26,530 bases of DNA from Bacteroidota bacterium (GTDB lineage: Bacteria > Bacteroidota > Bacteroidia > CAIKAF01). A model generated the notes under the pieces. That model saw only the letters and a list, made by a program, of their open reading frames with translations. It was not told where the DNA came from and did not search any database. Shown piece after piece: positions 14,904 through 23,057 of this stretch. Numbering within the stretch: position 1 is the first letter of the stretch; every line of letters starts with the position of its first letter. The stretch covers positions 1 to 26,530 of the forward strand of contig JAEZEQ010000018.1 in the NCBI GenBank assembly GCA_023432985.1, read 5' to 3'. A program made the position numbers and the translations under genes.

Positions 14904-16468
14904 GGCTTATTGCTATCCACTTTTAGTCTTTCGGGTCTATTTGCTATTTCCCATGCCGTATAAAAAATAAGTCGGGTTATGTTCACCATTTTATTATAAT
15001 GTAATTTTTCCGGTGTGTCTGTAATCTTGTGGTAATCATCATGAATTCCGGTAAAATAAAAAATAGAAGGAATTTGATTTTTGGCAAAATTATAATGATC
15101 GCTTCGGTAATAAAAACGATTCGGATCTTCGGGATGATTATACGTATAATCCAAATCAATTTTAGTATACACATCATTATTATTCTCATTAATAAGATGC
15201 AATTCACTGCTTAACTTATCACTACCTATAATATATACATAATTGGAGTCGGATTCATGCTTTTTATCCATACGGCCAATCATATCTATATTGAGGTTAC
15301 AAACCGTATTTTCGAGGGGAAAAACGGGATTTTTGCTATAATAATATGAGCCTAATAATCCTTTTTCTTCGCCACTTACGGGTAAAATAAGTATACTTCT
15401 TCTGGGACCAAAACCGGCATTTTTGGCCAACATAAAAGCTTCGGCCATTTCCATAATGGCTGCAGTACCGCTACCATCATCATCAGCACCGTAATAAATA
15501 CCGCTTTCATCCTTTCCTAAATGATCATAATGCGCGGTGATAATAAGCAATTCATCCTTCAAATCTGTTCCTTCAATATATCCCAGAATATTTTCGCCGG
15601 TAATTATTTGCTTTTGTCTTTCAATAGAAATTTGCAGATCGCTGTTTATTTCGAAAGAATGATTTTTTTTCTTTTTACGATAGGCTTCTTTCAGGTTATC
15701 GTAGTTATACCTTTTATTATAAGCAGCAAAGATATCCGTTGCCAAATTTTTCGAAATATAAAAAACGGGGAAAGTAGCGACCGGGTCTAGAGGAACGACA
15801 GAGGAGCGGGGTTTTTCGATATAATGTTTATACACCTTTATATCATTATCCATATTCTTGGCAATTTCGAGCAGGGCAACCGCACCCATATCTTTAGCCA
15901 GTTTTACTTTCATTTTAAATTCCTTGGTCCAATCCGACAATTCTGCATTTCCTGTAATACGCGAGACTCCTTTTTTATCAATAGGTTCATCTTCAAAAAC
16001 CATAACAATTTTCCCATTTACATCCAGATTTTTATAATCATTATAGCCTGATTTTTCGTCTTTAATTCCATAGCCGGCAAAAACGATAGATTGAAAATCG
16101 AGCTCCATATTTCCGATGGAATTAAAGCAATAAAAATCTTTCAGGAAGCTATACACTTTCTGATTATGTTTCAATTCGGCCTTACCAGTATATTCTTCAT
16201 AGAGTGGAAATTCCTGAAAATATGAACTATCCTTTCCTATAGGGGTCATACCTAAACTTTTAAAGAAAGAAGCCAGGTAAATTCCTGCTTTTTTCTGTCC
16301 GATTTTTCCGGTTTCTCTTCCTTCAAATTCATCCGAAGCCAAATCATATACATGCGATTTTAACTCGGAGGCACTAATAGAATTTGCAAAAAATATGGCA
16401 TTTGAATCGGCTTGAGTAAATACCGTAGCGGGTCCTAAAAAGAGGACAAATAAAAAGCAATAACGCAT
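14900..16468 (-). CDS. M28 family zinc aminopeptidase, secreted
   Basis: This 522-residue exported peptidase starts with a signal peptide of about 20 residues with likely cleavage after FTQA. A PA-like insertion domain spans roughly 120-245. The catalytic M28 domain follows, with His313 in TAHYDHLG, the GADDDGSG segment at 327-334 supplying the bridging aspartate, Glu367/Glu368 in SGEEKG, Asp395 in NIDMIGR and His458 in RSDHYNF. All expected ligands of a two-zinc site are present. It probably removes N-terminal residues from peptides outside the cytoplasm. It lies 10 bases after rpiB in the same direction. Its stop shares TTAA with the convergent protease-like gene. Confidence 0.93.
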   Translation of the reverse strand: MRYCFLFVLFLGPATVFTQADSNAIFFANSISASELKSHVYDLASDEFEGRETGKIGQKKAGIYLASFFKSLGMTPIGKDSSYFQEFPLYEEYTGKAELKHNQKVYSFLKDFYCFNSIGNMELDFQSIVFAGYGIKDEKSGYNDYKNLDVNGKIVMVFEDEPIDKKGVSRITGNAELSDWTKEFKMKVKLAKDMGAVALLEIAKNMDNDIKVYKHYIEKPRSSVVPLDPVATFPVFYISKNLATDIFAAYNKRYNYDNLKEAYRKKKKNHSFEINSDLQISIERQKQIITGENILGYIEGTDLKDELLIITAHYDHLGKDESGIYYGADDDGSGTAAIMEMAEAFMLAKNAGFGPRRSILILPVSGEEKGLLGSYYYSKNPVFPLENTVCNLNIDMIGRMDKKHESDSNYVYIIGSDKLSSELHLINENNNDVYTKIDLDYTYNHPEDPNRFYYRSDHYNFAKNQIPSIFYFTGIHDDYHKITDTPEKLHYNKMVNITRLIFYTAWEIANRPERLKVDSNKP

Positions 16469-16478
16469 GAGTTTTTCT

Positions 16479-16925
16479 TTAAAAATTTTCTATTTTTTCA
16501 ATTCGTCTTTCGTGTCTTCCACCTTCGAATTCGGTATGTAGGAATCGGAAAATAATTTCTTTAGCCAGTTCTACACTTATAAATCGAGCCGGAATAGCGC
16601 AAATATTGGCATTATTATGACCTCTGGCCAATTCGGCTACTTCACTATTCCAACATAAGGCACTACGAACGCCATCGTGTTTATTTGCGGTAATATTCAC
16701 TCCATTTCCACTACCACAAATTACAATTCCAAAATCGAGTTTATGATTAGCTACGGCATCGGCGAGAGGGTGTACGAAATCGGCATAATCGCAACTTTCT
16801 TCATTATGTGTTCCGAAATCTTCGAGCATAGAATAGCCTTCCTTATTCAAAAACTCCATCAATTCCTTTTTATAAGAAAATCCTGCATGATCAGCAGCAA
16901 ATCCAACCTTTTTATCCTTTTCCAT
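16479..16925 (-). CDS. rpiB: Ribose 5-phosphate isomerase B
   Basis: RpiB interconverts ribose 5-phosphate and ribulose 5-phosphate in the pentose phosphate pathway. The 148-residue length is normal. ADHAG at 11-15 binds phosphate/sugar, the catalytic cysteine is Cys70 in ICGSGNG at 69-75, and His103 lies in RGHNNAN at 101-107. A purine run AAAGGA touches the ATG directly, too close to act as a normal Shine-Dalgarno. A duplicated 14-base motif lies just upstream. The M28 gene follows after 10 bases, an unusual metabolic pairing that may be just operon packing. Confidence 0.95.
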   Translation of the reverse strand: MEKDKKVGFAADHAGFSYKKELMEFLNKEGYSMLEDFGTHNEESCDYADFVHPLADAVANHKLDFGIVICGSGNGVNITANKHDGVRSALCWNSEVAELARGHNNANICAIPARFISVELAKEIIFRFLHTEFEGGRHERRIEKIENF

Positions 16926-16935
16926 TCCTTTATAA

Positions 16936-16970
16936 TTTAATGTTAATAAATCGCTATTTAATGTCTATAA
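16936..16970. repeat. Direct repeat TTTAATGTnnATAA, period 21, upstream of rpiB
   Basis: Copies at 16936-16949 and 16957-16970 agree at 12 of 12 fixed positions. The 21-base offset places both on the same face of the helix. The pair lies 11-45 bases upstream of the rpiB start, where an operator might be expected. AT-rich composition raises the chance of coincidence. Confidence 0.4.
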
Positions 16971-17064
16971 TATGTGCATACTTTTTTCAAAGTAAATTTT
17001 GTTATTTCTTTTATTCCTCTATGGTCATCAACATATCAACAAGGCAGCCAAAAGTTATGGAAAG

Positions 17065-17098
17065 TTATGTCGGAAAGTCCAACAAGATACTGACATAA
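17065..17098. repeat. Inverted repeat TTATGTC/GACATAA
   Basis: Perfect 7-base arms flank a 20-base loop inside the gene-free region. No U-tract follows on either strand. It could be a regulator site or part of a structured RNA; support is weak. Confidence 0.25.
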
Positions 17099-17385
17099 AT
17101 TTATGCCCTTCTTCCTAAAAACTTATCATCAAAAGCAGCTTAATTCATTTTGTTAATAAAGTTACAATCCCTTAATATAAAGCATTTTTTCAATTAATAA
17201 CCTGCTCGTAAATTGTTAAAAGCTTCCCTGAAATCAAAAGTACAAATAAAATTAAGTAAATGTTTACACCATATTAACAAGCCATATAAATACAACATAA
17301 TTTTTATAAATTTTAAAATATATAATATATAATGTTTGTTGGTACATGTTGTGGTGCGAAAAAAAAATGGGGGAGGCTGAGTATT

Positions 17386-18282
17386 TTAATTACCTTTACC
17401 AAAGCCCCAATTACGGGTTATATTAAAACCAAGATGAATTTCGCCTTTTGCAATATTTCCACTCGTTTTTCGAAGGTATCCCGGATCGAACATGGGGCTG
17501 CTGTTGCTGAGTGTAATCTGAAAAATATGTCCGCCCGTATTAATTTCGACCCCAATTCCGGCGCTGTTTCTATAGGCATTTAAGGGGTTATCCAGCACCC
17601 TGTAATGGTATTCTCCGGTTATGCTAAGGGCGGGTGTAATATGAAAACGGGCACCGCCACCCATAATAAAGAGCAGGTTTTTATCGGCCTTAGTGGCTAC
17701 TAAATTTTCATGAACAAGTGAAGGGGTAAGTTGTACAGAGAGCCATCGGGTAAATTTTCGGGCAATAAGCAATTGGTATGAAAAGCTGAGTCGCTGAGAG
17801 AAATGAACGGGGCGATTATCGGCATATAATTTTTTTCTTCCGTCTATGGCTATGCTAGCAACGGCCGACATTGAAAGGGGAATTTGATTAGGACCTTTGC
17901 TTTGTTGCAAGAAAGTATATTTAGCAAAAGCATCCCAGGTTCGGTTATATCCGCTGCGACCAATGCCTATATTTAGATTATTTAAAATGGCGTATTCAAA
18001 TCCGAATCGCATAGATCCGTTATCGAGTCCGAATAAATCGAAAAATCCCGAATTTAATCGCCCAAAACGATGTTGAATAATAAACACAAAGGTATGTTTC
18101 GGGTAAGTTTCTATGGTATGCATATTGATAAGACGCGTACCGGCAAAGGTGTCGTATACCTTTACTTTCTTTATTTTTTTTCGGGTAGAATCCTTATCAT
18201 TCAATTCATCGAGTAAGCCTTGTGCGGACAAATGAAATGTGGAAAACAACAGAAAAAAAGTTGCGCTAAGCCATATTTTCAT
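17386..18282 (-). CDS. DUF5777 family outer-membrane beta-barrel protein
   Basis: The 298-residue protein starts with a signal peptide ending near LSAQG. After a short charged linker (about residues 25-45), the chain is a series of alternating amphipathic strands with aromatic girdle residues, typical of a monomeric outer-membrane barrel. The TFVFIIQHRFGRLNSG segment near 64-79 and the repeated glycine turns fit the Bacteroidota DUF5777 family. These proteins often lie near cytochrome or YceI-like genes, but no such gene is present here. Function is unknown. The nearest -7-like sequence upstream, TACCTTTC at 18300-18307 on the minus strand, has one mismatch from TAnnTTTG. Confidence 0.8.
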   Translation of the reverse strand: MKIWLSATFFLLFSTFHLSAQGLLDELNDKDSTRKKIKKVKVYDTFAGTRLINMHTIETYPKHTFVFIIQHRFGRLNSGFFDLFGLDNGSMRFGFEYAILNNLNIGIGRSGYNRTWDAFAKYTFLQQSKGPNQIPLSMSAVASIAIDGRKKLYADNRPVHFSQRLSFSYQLLIARKFTRWLSVQLTPSLVHENLVATKADKNLLFIMGGGARFHITPALSITGEYHYRVLDNPLNAYRNSAGIGVEINTGGHIFQITLSNSSPMFDPGYLRKTSGNIAKGEIHLGFNITRNWGFGKGN

Positions 18283-18399
18283 AGAGCAAAATATTTTCAG
18301 AAAGGTATAGAAATTATTTTGAGCTTCATTGGGAATGGAAAAAAAAGCATTCGTTGCATGGCGAATTTATATACATTCGTATTGTATTATTAACAGAAT

Positions 18400-18774
18400 A
18401 TGGAAATTCAAAAATTGATAATATTAGCCTTAATTGGTATTGGAGCCGGCTTATTGAGTGGATTTATGGGAGTAGGCGGGGGCATACTTATAGTTCCTGC
18501 GCTTATTTATTTTATGGGAATGACACAGCATGCCGCACAGGGAACCAGTATAGCCGCTATTATGTTATTACCTGTGGGCATACTATCGGTATTGAATTAT
18601 CATAAAGAGGGAAATGTCAACTTTGCATACTCAGCGGCAATAGCCCTATTTTTTCTTTTAGGCAGCTTTTTTGGAAGTCGTTGGGCTCAGGGTATAGATG
18701 TACTCATATTGAAAAGAATTTTTGCAGGAATTATGATTTTAATTGCTGTGAAAATGTTGTTTGAAACCAAATAA
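18400..18774 (+). CDS. Half-size TauE/SafE family permease
   Basis: The 124-residue product is one TauE/SafE repeat unit. It contains GAGLLSGFMGVGGGILIVPAL near the N-terminus, the glycine-rich motif of the family, then about three further hydrophobic segments. Usual members have two such repeats and about 240-270 residues, so this one would need to dimerise. The end is a clean stop, and the sequence downstream does not continue the family, so it does not look truncated by a frameshift. Family members carry sulfite, sulfonates or other anions; the substrate here is unknown. It lies upstream of feoAB, separated by a weak hairpin and a separate promoter candidate, so linkage to iron uptake is uncertain. 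Confidence 0.85.
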   Translation: MEIQKLIILALIGIGAGLLSGFMGVGGGILIVPALIYFMGMTQHAAQGTSIAAIMLLPVGILSVLNYHKEGNVNFAYSAAIALFFLLGSFFGSRWAQGIDVLILKRIFAGIMILIAVKMLFETK

Positions 18775-18791
18775 AAAGCCTGTTCTTTTTA
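18772..18791 (+). terminator. Weak hairpin TAAAAAG/CTTTTTA after the TauE/SafE gene
   Basis: Seven-base perfect arms flank the six-base loop CCTGTT, beginning at the stop codon. The stem is almost all A-T and the following sequence has only a short T run, so termination would be inefficient. It would partly separate the TauE/SafE gene from feoA. Confidence 0.35.
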
Positions 18792-18819
18792 GCTTTATAA
18801 ACGGCCTTGGAATAATTTA

Positions 18820-18827
18820 TACCTTTG
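18820..18827 (+). promoter_or_regulatory. Candidate -7 element (TACCTTTG) for feoAB-nadD
   Basis: This exact TAnnTTTG match ends only 3 bases before the feoA ATG at 18831. If used, the transcript would start at or within a base or two of the ATG, giving a leaderless feoA mRNA. The -33 region is poor: only TTTA or TTTTT runs lie upstream, at non-ideal spacing. Confidence 0.5.
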
Positions 18828-18830
18828 TCT

Positions 18831-19052
18831 ATGTTTTTGGATGAAGCGCCTATACATATTCCGCTAAAAATTACTTCGCTTCGCGAAGATTTTATTTCAT
18901 CGCGGTTAAAACAGATGGATATTAAACCGGGAACGGTCTTGTCTATTGTGCGTAAATCTTATTTTGGGGGACCATTAATTATACATTTAGGGACCATATT
19001 AATAGGTATTCGCAGAGAGGAAGCGAAAAATATAAGGGTAACAGTAGAATAA
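18831..19052 (+). CDS. feoA: Ferrous iron transport protein FeoA
   Basis: FeoA is a small cytosolic SH3-like protein that supports FeoB-driven Fe(II) uptake. The 73-residue chain has the family pattern of a lead strand, a helix with SSRLKQMDIKPGT, then short strands with GGPLIIHLGT and a closing IRREEAKNIRV. I chose the ATG at 18831 rather than a TTG two codons upstream, because that TTG lies inside the -7-like element. feoB begins 3 bases after the stop. No Fur box was recognised upstream. Confidence 0.9.
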   Translation: MFLDEAPIHIPLKITSLREDFISSRLKQMDIKPGTVLSIVRKSYFGGPLIIHLGTILIGIRREEAKNIRVTVE

Positions 19053-19055
19053 GTT

Positions 19056-20960
19056 ATGCAGAAATCCATTTTTCCATCTCAGGTTTTTATTGCCGGTAAT
19101 CCCAATTCGGGAAAAACGACTCTATTTAACCTGCTTACAGGTTTGCGGCATAAAACGGCGAATTATCCTGGAGTTACGGTAGAAAGTAAAGCCGGTAAAA
19201 TTAAATTACTCAACGAAAACAAAGAATTTGTATATATAGAATGCAGCGATTTGCCGGGCATATACGGCATGGAACCGGCCAGTAAAGACGAAGAGGTGGC
19301 CGTCGAAGCATTCCATAAAGCGCTGACTTATAAAGATCAGGCCTTGTTATTATATGTAATCGACAGTACGAATTTTCCCAGAAGTTTGCCTTTATTATTG
19401 CAGTTGAAATCGATGGGATTTAAAATTGCCGTATTGTTGAATATGTACGATTTGGCTCGAAACAAAGGCTATAGCATAGACGATAAAGAACTAAGCCGTA
19501 TCCTACATATGCCTGTTTTAAAATCGGATAAAAGAGGTATAGCCATTGCGAAAGATGTGAAGGATATAATCGGGCAATACGGAAATATAGATTTTAATGC
19601 GGATGGGGAGCAGGAAGAAATTCAGGTTTCGGATATAGTGAAACAATGTTTTTCGCAACCCAAAATAAACTGGTCGACTTATATACAATCGGCAGATAAA
19701 ATTTTATTACATCCCATTTTCGGGCCGCTGATATTTTTTGTGGTTATGGCTTTGGTTTTTCAGAGCATTTTTTCATGGTCGGCTTTGCCTATGGATTTAA
19801 TTGAGAATTTAATGGCTTTTGCAGGCAGTTCTTTATACGATATTTTGCCTCCGGGTATTTTGCGCGAATTATTGGTAAAAGGCGTTTTGACGGGCATTAG
19901 CGGCGTATTGGTTTTTATACCTCAAATTGCTTTTTTATTCTTTTTTATTGCCATTATGGAAGAGAGCGGTTATTTGGCAAGAATCAGTTTTTTGTTCGAC
20001 CGCATCATGCATAAATTCGGCCTAAACGGGCGTTCGACCATTGCTTTAATCGGCGGCGCTGCTTGTGCCGTGCCCTCTATACTGTCGGCCCGTACCATTT
20101 CAAATAAAAAGGAAAGACTTATTACCATATTTGTAACCCCGTTTATAAGCTGTAGTGCGCGTTTGCCTGTATATGCCGTACTAATCGGATTTGTAGTGCC
20201 GGATAAAAGTTGGTACTTTTTCAATCTGCAGGGATTGGTGCTGCTTTTCCTTTATTTTCTCGGAATTTTTGCTGCCTTTTTAACGGCTTTTATTTTGCAT
20301 ATTTTCATTAAATCGGAAGAGAAAAGTTTTCTGATTCTGGAAATGCCTTTTTATAAAAGACCTTCTGTGAGCCAAATAATTCGCACGGTGTGGGGCAAGG
20401 TGCACAGTTTTGTAAGCAATGCCGGAAAAATAATCCTAGCAATTAGTATTGTCTTGTGGTTTTTGGCCAGTTATGGGCCGGGTGATAAGATGCAGAGCAT
20501 AAACATAGCCTATGAAAAGTTGGAGCAAACAGAAGAGAATGCGGCGCGCATGCAGGCCGAAAAACTAGAAAATAGTTATGCCGGCATGATGGGCAAATAT
20601 ATAGAGCCCTTGATGACTCCGCTTGGCTTTGATTGGAAAATAGGTGTGGCATTAATTACCTCTTTTGCCGCAAGAGAGGTTTTTGTGGGCACGATGAGTA
20701 CGCTTTATAGTGTGGGATCGGATGATGAAAAGAAGTTAAGCGAAAAACTGGCTTTACAGAAAAGAGCAGATGGAAGTCCCATGTATACTCCGGGTGTTTC
20801 TATGGCTTTATTGTTGTTTTATGTTTTTGCTTTGCAATGTATGAGTACCATGGCTGTAGTGAAAAAAGAAACGGAATCCTGGAAAATTCCACTTATTCAG
20901 TTTATTTTTATGGGCACATTGGCTTATCTAAGTGCATGGCTCGCGTATACTTTAATATAA
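19056..20960 (+). CDS. feoB: Ferrous iron transport protein B
   Basis: FeoB is the inner-membrane Fe(II) permease with a cytosolic G domain. The 634-residue chain begins with the G domain: G1 GNPNSGKT at 14-21, G3 DLPGIYG at 65-71 and G4 NMYD at 129-132, the FeoB form of NKxD. A GDI-like helical spacer covers about 165-215. The membrane part follows, with two Gate-like halves including SGYLARISFLFDR, and GRSTIALIGGAACAVPSI with a cysteine. The second half contains SFAAREVFVGTMSTLY. The start is 3 bases after feoA. FeoC is absent, as is usual outside Gammaproteobacteria. nadD follows after 14 bases. Confidence 0.96.
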   Translation: MQKSIFPSQVFIAGNPNSGKTTLFNLLTGLRHKTANYPGVTVESKAGKIKLLNENKEFVYIECSDLPGIYGMEPASKDEEVAVEAFHKALTYKDQALLLYVIDSTNFPRSLPLLLQLKSMGFKIAVLLNMYDLARNKGYSIDDKELSRILHMPVLKSDKRGIAIAKDVKDIIGQYGNIDFNADGEQEEIQVSDIVKQCFSQPKINWSTYIQSADKILLHPIFGPLIFFVVMALVFQSIFSWSALPMDLIENLMAFAGSSLYDILPPGILRELLVKGVLTGISGVLVFIPQIAFLFFFIAIMEESGYLARISFLFDRIMHKFGLNGRSTIALIGGAACAVPSILSARTISNKKERLITIFVTPFISCSARLPVYAVLIGFVVPDKSWYFFNLQGLVLLFLYFLGIFAAFLTAFILHIFIKSEEKSFLILEMPFYKRPSVSQIIRTVWGKVHSFVSNAGKIILAISIVLWFLASYGPGDKMQSINIAYEKLEQTEENAARMQAEKLENSYAGMMGKYIEPLMTPLGFDWKIGVALITSFAAREVFVGTMSTLYSVGSDDEKKLSEKLALQKRADGSPMYTPGVSMALLLFYVFALQCMSTMAVVKKETESWKIPLIQFIFMGTLAYLSAWLAYTLI

Positions 20961-20974
20961 AGTTCTGATTGAAT

Positions 20975-21547
20975 ATGAAAATAGTGCTGTTTTTTGGTTC
21001 CTTTAATCCCATTCATATAGGGCATTTGGCCATAGCCAATTATATCTGTGAGTTTACCGAAAACGATGCACTATGGTTTGTGGTTACACCCCATAATCCG
21101 CATAAAGAAAAGAAAAGTTTATTAAACGACAGAACGCGCTTTCACCTGGTACAGGAGGCAATTGATGATTATACTAAAATGCGGGCTTCGGATATAGAAT
21201 TTTATTTAGATCAACCCAATTTCACCATTCATACCCTTATGCATTTGCGACAGAAATTTCCGCAACATACTTTTAGTATATTAATGGGATCGGATAATTT
21301 ATCGAGCTTTCATAAATGGAAAAATTACGAGCAAATTCTAGAAAAGCATGATATTTTAGTATACCCAAGACCGGGTACAGATGAAAGTATATATGAGGCT
21401 TTTCCGTCTGTAAAAAAGGTAGATGCGCCCATGATAGAAATTAGCAGTACTTTTATACGGCAAGCGATTTCAAATGGGAAGGATATACGTTTTTATCTTC
21501 CTGAAAAGGTATGGAAATATATACAGGAAAACGGATTATATCGCTGA
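20975..21547 (+). CDS. nadD: Nicotinate-nucleotide adenylyltransferase
   Basis: NadD joins nicotinate mononucleotide with ATP to make deamido-NAD in NAD synthesis. The chosen ATG at 20975 gives 190 residues; a TTG two codons upstream is possible but less likely. The nucleotidyltransferase signature GSFNPIHIGH is at residues 8-17, and the C-terminal ISSTFIR motif is present at about 154-160. Its placement behind feoAB suggests a shared transcript, although no functional link is known. The stop directly abuts that of the convergent DUF4403 gene. Confidence 0.95.
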   Translation: MKIVLFFGSFNPIHIGHLAIANYICEFTENDALWFVVTPHNPHKEKKSLLNDRTRFHLVQEAIDDYTKMRASDIEFYLDQPNFTIHTLMHLRQKFPQHTFSILMGSDNLSSFHKWKNYEQILEKHDILVYPRPGTDESIYEAFPSVKKVDAPMIEISSTFIRQAISNGKDIRFYLPEKVWKYIQENGLYR

Positions 21548-22939
21548 TTAGAATTTTATATTTTTTAGTGTGATTCCGGCTTTTCCTTTTGCGGAAAAAA
21601 GGGCATAAATACGTTTTTGGTCACTTTGGACGGATTTAAGTTGTAGGCTGTTTATTTTTCCGTTGACCACAAATAAATCTTCATAACTGTAGTTCTGTAA
21701 ATAGGCCGCTAAAGCGTGATTTGCAGCTTCATAATCTTTACTTACATTATAACGAAATGCCTTTTCCAATTTGTTGCGTATGCTGCTTTTAAGCAACCAG
21801 TTTGCCGATTTTATAAAATGTTGTCGTGTGCGTAATTCATAATCCAAATCGGCCAGAAATAATTCTTGTTTTTCCATATCATATGCCGGTTTTCCTTTCA
21901 GGTAAAAAATGGCATTCAAGGATCCGGAGGAGAATACTTTAATAAATACTTCCGAATTGGTTCCGAATATTTCTAAATCATCAATTTTTACATATCTCTT
22001 TTTCCCGAAATGAAAAACCGAATCTTTGAGCATATTTCGTGCAATATTTGTGGCTTCGGTAAAAGGAATTTCTATTTCCAGTTCCACGTTAAATTCCTTG
22101 GAAGGCTGATCGAGAGTAAGGTACGGCAGGGGAATCACCGGCCCCGAAGGCATTTCGCCAAAGGAGGTTATGATGCGAGTTTTTAATGCGCCGTTCAGGG
22201 TCATTTGATCGTTATTACATTCTATGGGCGCCATAATAAAATCTCTGGGTATAAAGCGAATCCAGGCTTTATATGCGCTATCTATTTCTATCGGATTTTG
22301 GATCATTTTCCACATTTCGTTGGCTTGTTTTCGCAGAGTGGTTTCGTATTGTATGCCTCGGTCTATGTCGGCCGCTAAATCTTTCAAAATGTCTTCCAAT
22401 GCATATTCTACAACCCGCTTCACATTTATTTGCAATGGACCAACCTTAATATAAGGGTCTTTGGTTATGCGAAATGAACCGGGATTGGTTTGGGTTATTA
22501 TAGTCCAGTTTTTTTGTAAGCCCAGCCTTGTCGTAAAGCTAATTTCTGCATCGAAACGGGTCGAACTTTCTATGGCCGGACAAATGGCGCAGGCTTTATA
22601 CTGACCGGCAAAGTAAATATTAAGCGGCAGGGTGATTTGTATGAATTCTTTATAGCCTTTAAACCGAAAAGGTCCCGTTTTTAATACGGTGATTTTAATA
22701 TTATCCTGATTATTATTGGCATAACTATCGTCTTCGTAAATCAAATTTCCTTGTTTTCGTTCCAGGGCATTTTCTATGCTTTTGTAGGGAATATGAAGGG
22801 TAAGCGCCAATTCAGAAAGCGGAAGTTCGGCTTTTTCTGTTTGCACACTTTGTTCGGGTGCCGGCAATACCAGCCTTTTCTGGCAAGAATGAAACAGGAT
22901 GAAACTCAGACAACAGAGTATGTAAATTTGCTTTCTCAT
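21548..22939 (-). CDS. DUF4403 family lipoprotein
   Basis: The 463-residue protein has a signal peptide ending in LFHSC, with the lipidated cysteine at residue 19. The remainder resembles the DUF4403 family of Bacteroidota and Proteobacteria: strand-rich halves similar to lipid-binding tubular folds, with DPYIKVGPLQINVKRVVEYAL near the middle. The family's function is unknown, and a lipid-binding role is inference from fold resemblance. Its divergent neighbour is an AsmA-family protein, also an envelope lipid-related family, which makes the pairing worth noting. A near -7 element (CAACTTTG, one mismatch) lies on the minus strand at 22954-22961. Confidence 0.8.
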   Translation of the reverse strand: MRKQIYILCCLSFILFHSCQKRLVLPAPEQSVQTEKAELPLSELALTLHIPYKSIENALERKQGNLIYEDDSYANNNQDNIKITVLKTGPFRFKGYKEFIQITLPLNIYFAGQYKACAICPAIESSTRFDAEISFTTRLGLQKNWTIITQTNPGSFRITKDPYIKVGPLQINVKRVVEYALEDILKDLAADIDRGIQYETTLRKQANEMWKMIQNPIEIDSAYKAWIRFIPRDFIMAPIECNNDQMTLNGALKTRIITSFGEMPSGPVIPLPYLTLDQPSKEFNVELEIEIPFTEATNIARNMLKDSVFHFGKKRYVKIDDLEIFGTNSEVFIKVFSSGSLNAIFYLKGKPAYDMEKQELFLADLDYELRTRQHFIKSANWLLKSSIRNKLEKAFRYNVSKDYEAANHALAAYLQNYSYEDLFVVNGKINSLQLKSVQSDQKRIYALFSAKGKAGITLKNIKF

Positions 22940-23057
22940 TTTTTTATAAAATACAAAGTTGGCAAAAAGGAATCAGAATCCAATTCTTGTTTTTCTGACT
23001 ATGTATTTCTTTGGGCAGAATAGAGAGCTGTTCTAAACAATGAAGGTTTGATAAAAT

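Larger units (their letters stand above)
16926..17385. other. AT-rich intergenic region without a recognised gene
   Basis: This 460-base stretch lies between rpiB and the DUF5777 gene, both on the minus strand. I find no credible coding frame, tRNA or CRISPR. It holds the duplicated motif upstream of rpiB, an inverted repeat at 17065-17098, and a run of nine A followed by ATGGGGGAGG near 17360. The block around 17020-17150 is less AT-rich than its surroundings, which could mark a small RNA, but no clear promoter or terminator supports that. Confidence 0.6.

Noticed and set aside
16926..17385. Possible replication origin in the AT-rich gap, given the parS sites in the window
   Set aside because: No cluster of DnaA boxes (TTATNCACA) was found; only a single one-mismatch word, TGTGCATAC, is present, and dnaA, dnaN and other origin genes are absent.
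17332..17583. Small plus-strand open frame overlapping the 3' end of the DUF5777 gene
   Set aside because: Most of it is antisense to the beta-barrel gene and the translation has no domain or plausible context.
18700..18830. Fur box controlling feoAB
   Set aside because: No sequence near the consensus GATAATGATAATCATTATC was found upstream of feoA or of the TauE/SafE gene.
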